From positions 1,488,001 through 1,552,000 of the forward strand of contig NZ_FNTV01000001.1 of assembly GCF_900105965.1 (NCBI RefSeq): a DNA stretch of 64,000 nucleotides, read 5' to 3'. Positions 61,365-64,000 of this stretch are shown piece after piece. The translations under genes were made by a program, and so were the position numbers. Numbering within the stretch: the first letter of the stretch is position 1; each line of letters starts with the position of its first letter. The stretch comes from Arthrobacter alpinus (lineage in GTDB: Bacteria; Actinomycetota; Actinomycetes; Actinomycetales; Micrococcaceae). Under the pieces are notes generated by a model that had not been told where the DNA came from, searched no databases, and saw nothing but the letters and a program-made list of their open reading frames with translations.

Positions 61365-62844
61365 GGGAGTCCCCTTCCTTGATCCATTGAGTCAGCACTA
61401 TGCGGCTGATCTTGCCGCTACCGGTCAGCGGCAAGTCGCTGAGCTGATAAAACTGTTGGGGGCGCTGGGCTGCTGGTAGTGATGAGGCTGCTCGCCGGAC
61501 CTCAGCAAGTGGAAAGTGTTCCGTGAGCGGTGCGTAAATCCCGGCGATGAGGACTTGGCCGCGCCGCTCATCCGGTAGGCCCGCCACAACAGCCGTACAC
61601 GGGACGGGGACCTCCCCATCAGTTCCAATAGTGGCCCCTCGCACCGGCGGCTCACTCTTCAACGCTGCTGAAAGGACCCGCTCCACGTGGTGTGGGTATA
61701 CGTTGGTTCCCGAGACAATGACCATGTCACTGGCTCGTCCGGACAAATTCAGCCGCCCCTCGGCGTCCAAGAATCCTTGGTCCCGCACGGTGGACCACAG
61801 TGCCGCATTATGACCGGCCGGCAGACCGGAACCAGCGAATGTTTGGGAGGTAAAGGCCATCCCGTCGTCACCCCAGGCGTATCCATCGCAGGCGTAGGGT
61901 CCCTTCACCCAGACATCGCCCGATTGCCCGGGTTCCAGTTCTTCCCCCGCGTCATCCCTGATGGAGATTTGCACGCCGGGGAAAGCCGTCCCCACACCTT
62001 GTGCGTCCTGGTTGAGGTCTGGCTTTTGCATCGAGGTGGCCGCGACAAACCCTAGCTCGGCAGCACCATAATATTGCTGAATGTCAGCATTGGGCGCCCA
62101 CGATCGGGCTAGCGCCAGCGTCGCATCCGGCAGGTCCGAGCCAGCACAGACAATCGAACGAAGCTCCTGCCCGGTTTGCCCCGTTGCAAGGCCGCGGCTG
62201 GCGATCAAGCCCAGGACCGTGGGCACAAGAACCAGACGGTCCACGTTGTGCTCAGTCATGGCCTGCAATGCAGCATCTGGACTGAAGTGCGGAAGCGCCA
62301 CGAAGCCACCTCCGGCAAAGAGCGACTCCGACAAGGCATAGAGGTTCATGCTGGCAGCCATGGGCCCCGGGGCCAGGGTGACCGATTCCGGTCCAAGGTG
62401 AAAGTACTCAACGCTTTGCACAAACGACTCATGCCAGGACGCCGCATTGCGCACAAAGGCTTTCGGAACGCCGCTGGTTCCAGAGGAGAGCCCCAGGAGG
62501 AACGGGGGTGCCGCCGCTGCTCCCCTGTCCAGGGTCATTTGCCGTGCAGACCAATCTGCGGCCGCTTGTCGCAGCTGCGCCCGCAAACCCTGGGGCCATT
62601 GCGCGTCCAGGACCATGGCGGTCCTGCCCTCGAGGACTGCAGCGCAGAAAGCCACGGCAAGTTCGGTGCTGCTGGGTACCTCGATGATGGCAAGGCTGTC
62701 CGTGCCGGAGGCGTTTGGCTGCGTTTGGGCGCCCCCGAGGAGCTGACCGTACGTTAGCCGGCTCTCCCCCACCACGACGGCGTTGCGGTCCCCGTGGGTG
62801 GCGGCCCAGTGTTTGAGTTCATCGATGAATGGCATTGTTTTCAT
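61345..62844 (-). CDS. AMP-binding acyl-CoA ligase
   Basis: A 499-residue member of the ANL superfamily, which activates a carboxylate with ATP and transfers it to CoA. LLGLSSGTSGVPKAFVRN is the P-loop (A3). IQQYYGAAELGFVAATS is the A5 region, VWVKGPYACDGYAWGDDGMA and LNLSGRASDMVIVSGTNVYP the A7/A8 region with Asp, and LPLTGSGKISRIVL the A10 Lys. The acid is unknown. ATG at 62844 chosen; the start is uncertain. First gene of the pair with the thiolase. Confidence 0.88.
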   Translation of the reverse strand: MKTMPFIDELKHWAATHGDRNAVVVGESRLTYGQLLGGAQTQPNASGTDSLAIIEVPSSTELAVAFCAAVLEGRTAMVLDAQWPQGLRAQLRQAAADWSARQMTLDRGAAAAPPFLLGLSSGTSGVPKAFVRNAASWHESFVQSVEYFHLGPESVTLAPGPMAASMNLYALSESLFAGGGFVALPHFSPDAALQAMTEHNVDRLVLVPTVLGLIASRGLATGQTGQELRSIVCAGSDLPDATLALARSWAPNADIQQYYGAAELGFVAATSMQKPDLNQDAQGVGTAFPGVQISIRDDAGEELEPGQSGDVWVKGPYACDGYAWGDDGMAFTSQTFAGSGLPAGHNAALWSTVRDQGFLDAEGRLNLSGRASDMVIVSGTNVYPHHVERVLSAALKSEPPVRGATIGTDGEVPVPCTAVVAGLPDERRGQVLIAGIYAPLTEHFPLAEVRRAASSLPAAQRPQQFYQLSDLPLTGSGKISRIVLTQWIKEGDSRATRIR

Positions 62845-62883
62845 GGTAGATGAGATTTCCACCGCCAACGCCAGGCAGCCGCT

Positions 62884-62894
62884 ACTCTAAGTGC
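62884..62894 (+). promoter_or_regulatory. -10-like box of a probable leaderless promoter
   Basis: TACTCT (62884-62889) ends 5 nt before the ATG at 62895; no ribosome site. Weaker than the other cases. Confidence 0.3.
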
Positions 62895-63800
62895 ATGACA
62901 TTTAATGAAGGGGCCCGCCTGGACCCATCACAGGCAGAGGACCGCAGGGGCCGCGGCGGAATGGGACGCGGCGGCAAGGTGGGACTTGGACTTGGCGGTG
63001 GCATCGTGGTCCTGATTGGCGCCTTGCTGGGCATCAATCCCGACCTCTTGTCATCCCTGCTTGGCGATACCGGCGAGCAACCAGCGATCGAGCAATCCGG
63101 GGGCTCCGCGCTTGAAAGCTGCCGGACCGGCCAAGACGCCAATGACCGTCTTGACTGCCGCATCCTTGGCACGGCCAATTCACTTAATGCCTTTTGGCCC
63201 AGCTATCTGGAACCGCAAGGGATCTCCTACTCCGCACCAAAAACTGTGATTTTCTCAGGGAGCGTCAGTACGGCGTGTGGGCTGGCCAGTTCGGCCGTGG
63301 GACCGTTCTACTGCCCGGGCGACAACAAAGCCTATTTCGACCCTGATTTCTTCGCCCAACTTGAGACGCAGTTTGGTTCCTCAGGTGGCCCCTTGGCCCA
63401 GGAATATGTGGTCGCCCATGAATTCGGGCACCATGTTCAAGACCTGCTCGGTACCATCGGTCAGGCTCAGCAAGACCCGCAGGGCGCCCAATCGGCCTCC
63501 GTGCGCACCGAGCTGCAGGCTGACTGCTATGCGGGAATCTGGATGCGTTACGCATCCTCCCAAGCCGCTCCCGGCAGCGACCAGCCATTCCTGGTGGCGT
63601 TGACCCAGACGGACCTCAACGACGCCCTGTCGGCGGCGTCATCGGTGGGCGACGACAGGATTCAGCAGGCAGCTACGGGGCGCACCAACCCGGAAACCTG
63701 GAGTCACGGCTCCAGTGAGCAACGGCAAAAGTGGCTCTACACGGGCTATCAAAGTGCCGATCTGGCAGCGTGCGACACCTTCGCCGTACCCAAGGTGTAG
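62895..63800 (+). CDS. YpfJ-type neutral zinc metallopeptidase
   Basis: A 301-residue protein of the YpfJ/neutral zinc metallopeptidase family. An N-terminal basic Gly-rich segment is followed by a membrane anchor (VGLGLGGGIVVLIGALLGI). The zinc site is EYVVAHEFGHHVQDLLGT (HExxH). FYCPGDNKAYFDPDFFAQLE and ELQADCYAGIWMRYA are the other family blocks. The catalytic part should lie outside the membrane. ATG at 62895. Divergent from the AMP-ligase gene (50-nt gap). Confidence 0.93.
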   Translation: MTFNEGARLDPSQAEDRRGRGGMGRGGKVGLGLGGGIVVLIGALLGINPDLLSSLLGDTGEQPAIEQSGGSALESCRTGQDANDRLDCRILGTANSLNAFWPSYLEPQGISYSAPKTVIFSGSVSTACGLASSAVGPFYCPGDNKAYFDPDFFAQLETQFGSSGGPLAQEYVVAHEFGHHVQDLLGTIGQAQQDPQGAQSASVRTELQADCYAGIWMRYASSQAAPGSDQPFLVALTQTDLNDALSAASSVGDDRIQQAATGRTNPETWSHGSSEQRQKWLYTGYQSADLAACDTFAVPKV

Positions 63801-63816
63801 CCAACAACCAAAAACG

Positions 63817-63865
63817 AAAGAACCGCCGTCGTCCAGGCCAAAGCCAGGAACGACGGCGGTTCTTT
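63817..63865. terminator. Bidirectional terminator hairpin
   Basis: Perfect 16-bp inverted repeat AAAGAACCGCCGTCGT (63817-63832) and its complement (63850-63865), with TTTT on the plus-strand side and TTTCGTTTTT on the minus-strand side. Confidence 0.9.
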
Positions 63866-63928
63866 TATATGTGGACCTCTCACACACCCGGCACCATTTT
63901 TGGGGCCGGGGAGTGGCCTCGGGCGCCG

Positions 63929-63964
63929 CGGCGGCCACACCGACGACGTCGTATGTGGCCGCCG
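63929..63964. terminator. Second hairpin, next to the right-edge gene
   Basis: Inverted repeat CGGCGGCCACA (63929-63939) / TGTGGCCGCCG (63954-63964), with the centre ACGACGTCGT also self-complementary. It lies 6 nt past the end of the minus-strand gene at the right edge. Confidence 0.5.
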
Positions 63965-63969
63965 GGTAC

Positions 63970-64000
63970 TAGATGTTGAAGCCGAGTGCCCGCATCTGGT
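63970..64000 (-). CDS. 3' end of a minus-strand gene
   Basis: The minus strand reads QMRALGFNI followed by TAG at 63972..63970. This is an open frame that ends just before a hairpin, as expected for a real C-terminus. Only nine residues are visible, so the protein cannot be named. Confidence 0.45.

Overview
The window is a contiguous piece of a moderately GC-rich actinobacterial chromosome. The gene content (Pup-proteasome locus with a naturally fused PafBC, mycothiol ligase MshC, actinobacterial GlgA/GlgC pair, DUF3099 and DUF5703 proteins, 13E12-type DUF222/HNH protein) points to Micrococcaceae, most likely an Arthrobacter-like organism. Genus assignment is inference from gene content and synteny. 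No rRNA, insertion sequence, prophage or CRISPR array is visible. There is one tRNA, Leu with anticodon GAG.

Region 1 (1-18300, almost all minus strand) is the protein-degradation locus. In transcription order it holds an HAD phosphatase, an M50 protease, TrmI, ARC/Mpa ATPase, Dop, Pup, PrcB, PrcA, PafA, two FKBP-type isomerases (one a lipoprotein), fused PafBC, a small membrane protein, TatA, TatC and a Ski2-like helicase HelY with an unusual RGG-rich insert. A partial amidohydrolase begins at the left edge. Region 2 (18300-27200) has a PAC2-family protein, MshC, UppP, an aldo/keto reductase, small conserved proteins, an acyl-CoA dehydrogenase homologue, an M20 peptidase, tRNA-Leu and a DUF2786 protein.

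Region 3 (27260-33850) is a self-contained fatty-acid beta-oxidation module. Thiolase, two-domain FabG4-type reductase and MaoC-type hydratase lie on the minus strand, divergent from a TetR regulator and an acyl-CoA oxidase-like enzyme. The two arms share a perfect 13-bp inverted-repeat operator that contains a -10-like element on each strand. Region 4 (33850-38110) looks like an accessory insert: a PKD-like secreted protein, a DUF6318-type lipoprotein and a DUF222/HNH protein with strongly C/A-biased coding strands, closed by an AT-rich spacer.

Region 5 (38110-53900) carries divergent glgA and glgC, a zinc-ribbon/SDR fusion of unknown function, a YeiH-type exporter, a chromosomal AAC(3)-I-like acetyltransferase, PepN, a lipoate-ligase family protein, zinc-free L31, Bcp, a TrmH-type methyltransferase, a TSUP permease, an ABC ATPase, SerB, and a FabG next to an SDR whose Tyr-Lys spacing is that of enoyl-ACP reductases. 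Region 6 (53900-64000) has DUF3099, a small Cys/His protein, SURF1, YbaK, an ABC-F ATPase, the complete biotin ECF transporter BioY-BioM-BioN facing an AMP-ligase/thiolase pair, and a zinc metallopeptidase; the 3' end of another gene enters at the right edge.

The best leads are the biotin transporter with its acyl-ligase/thiolase partners, the (R)-type beta-oxidation module with its symmetric operator, the zinc-ribbon SDR lacking the usual catalytic Tyr, and the candidate FabL-like enoyl reductase beside FabG. Most convergent gene pairs are separated by long, near-perfect hairpins. Several genes appear to be leaderless, with a TAnnnT box 6-7 nt upstream of the start codon.
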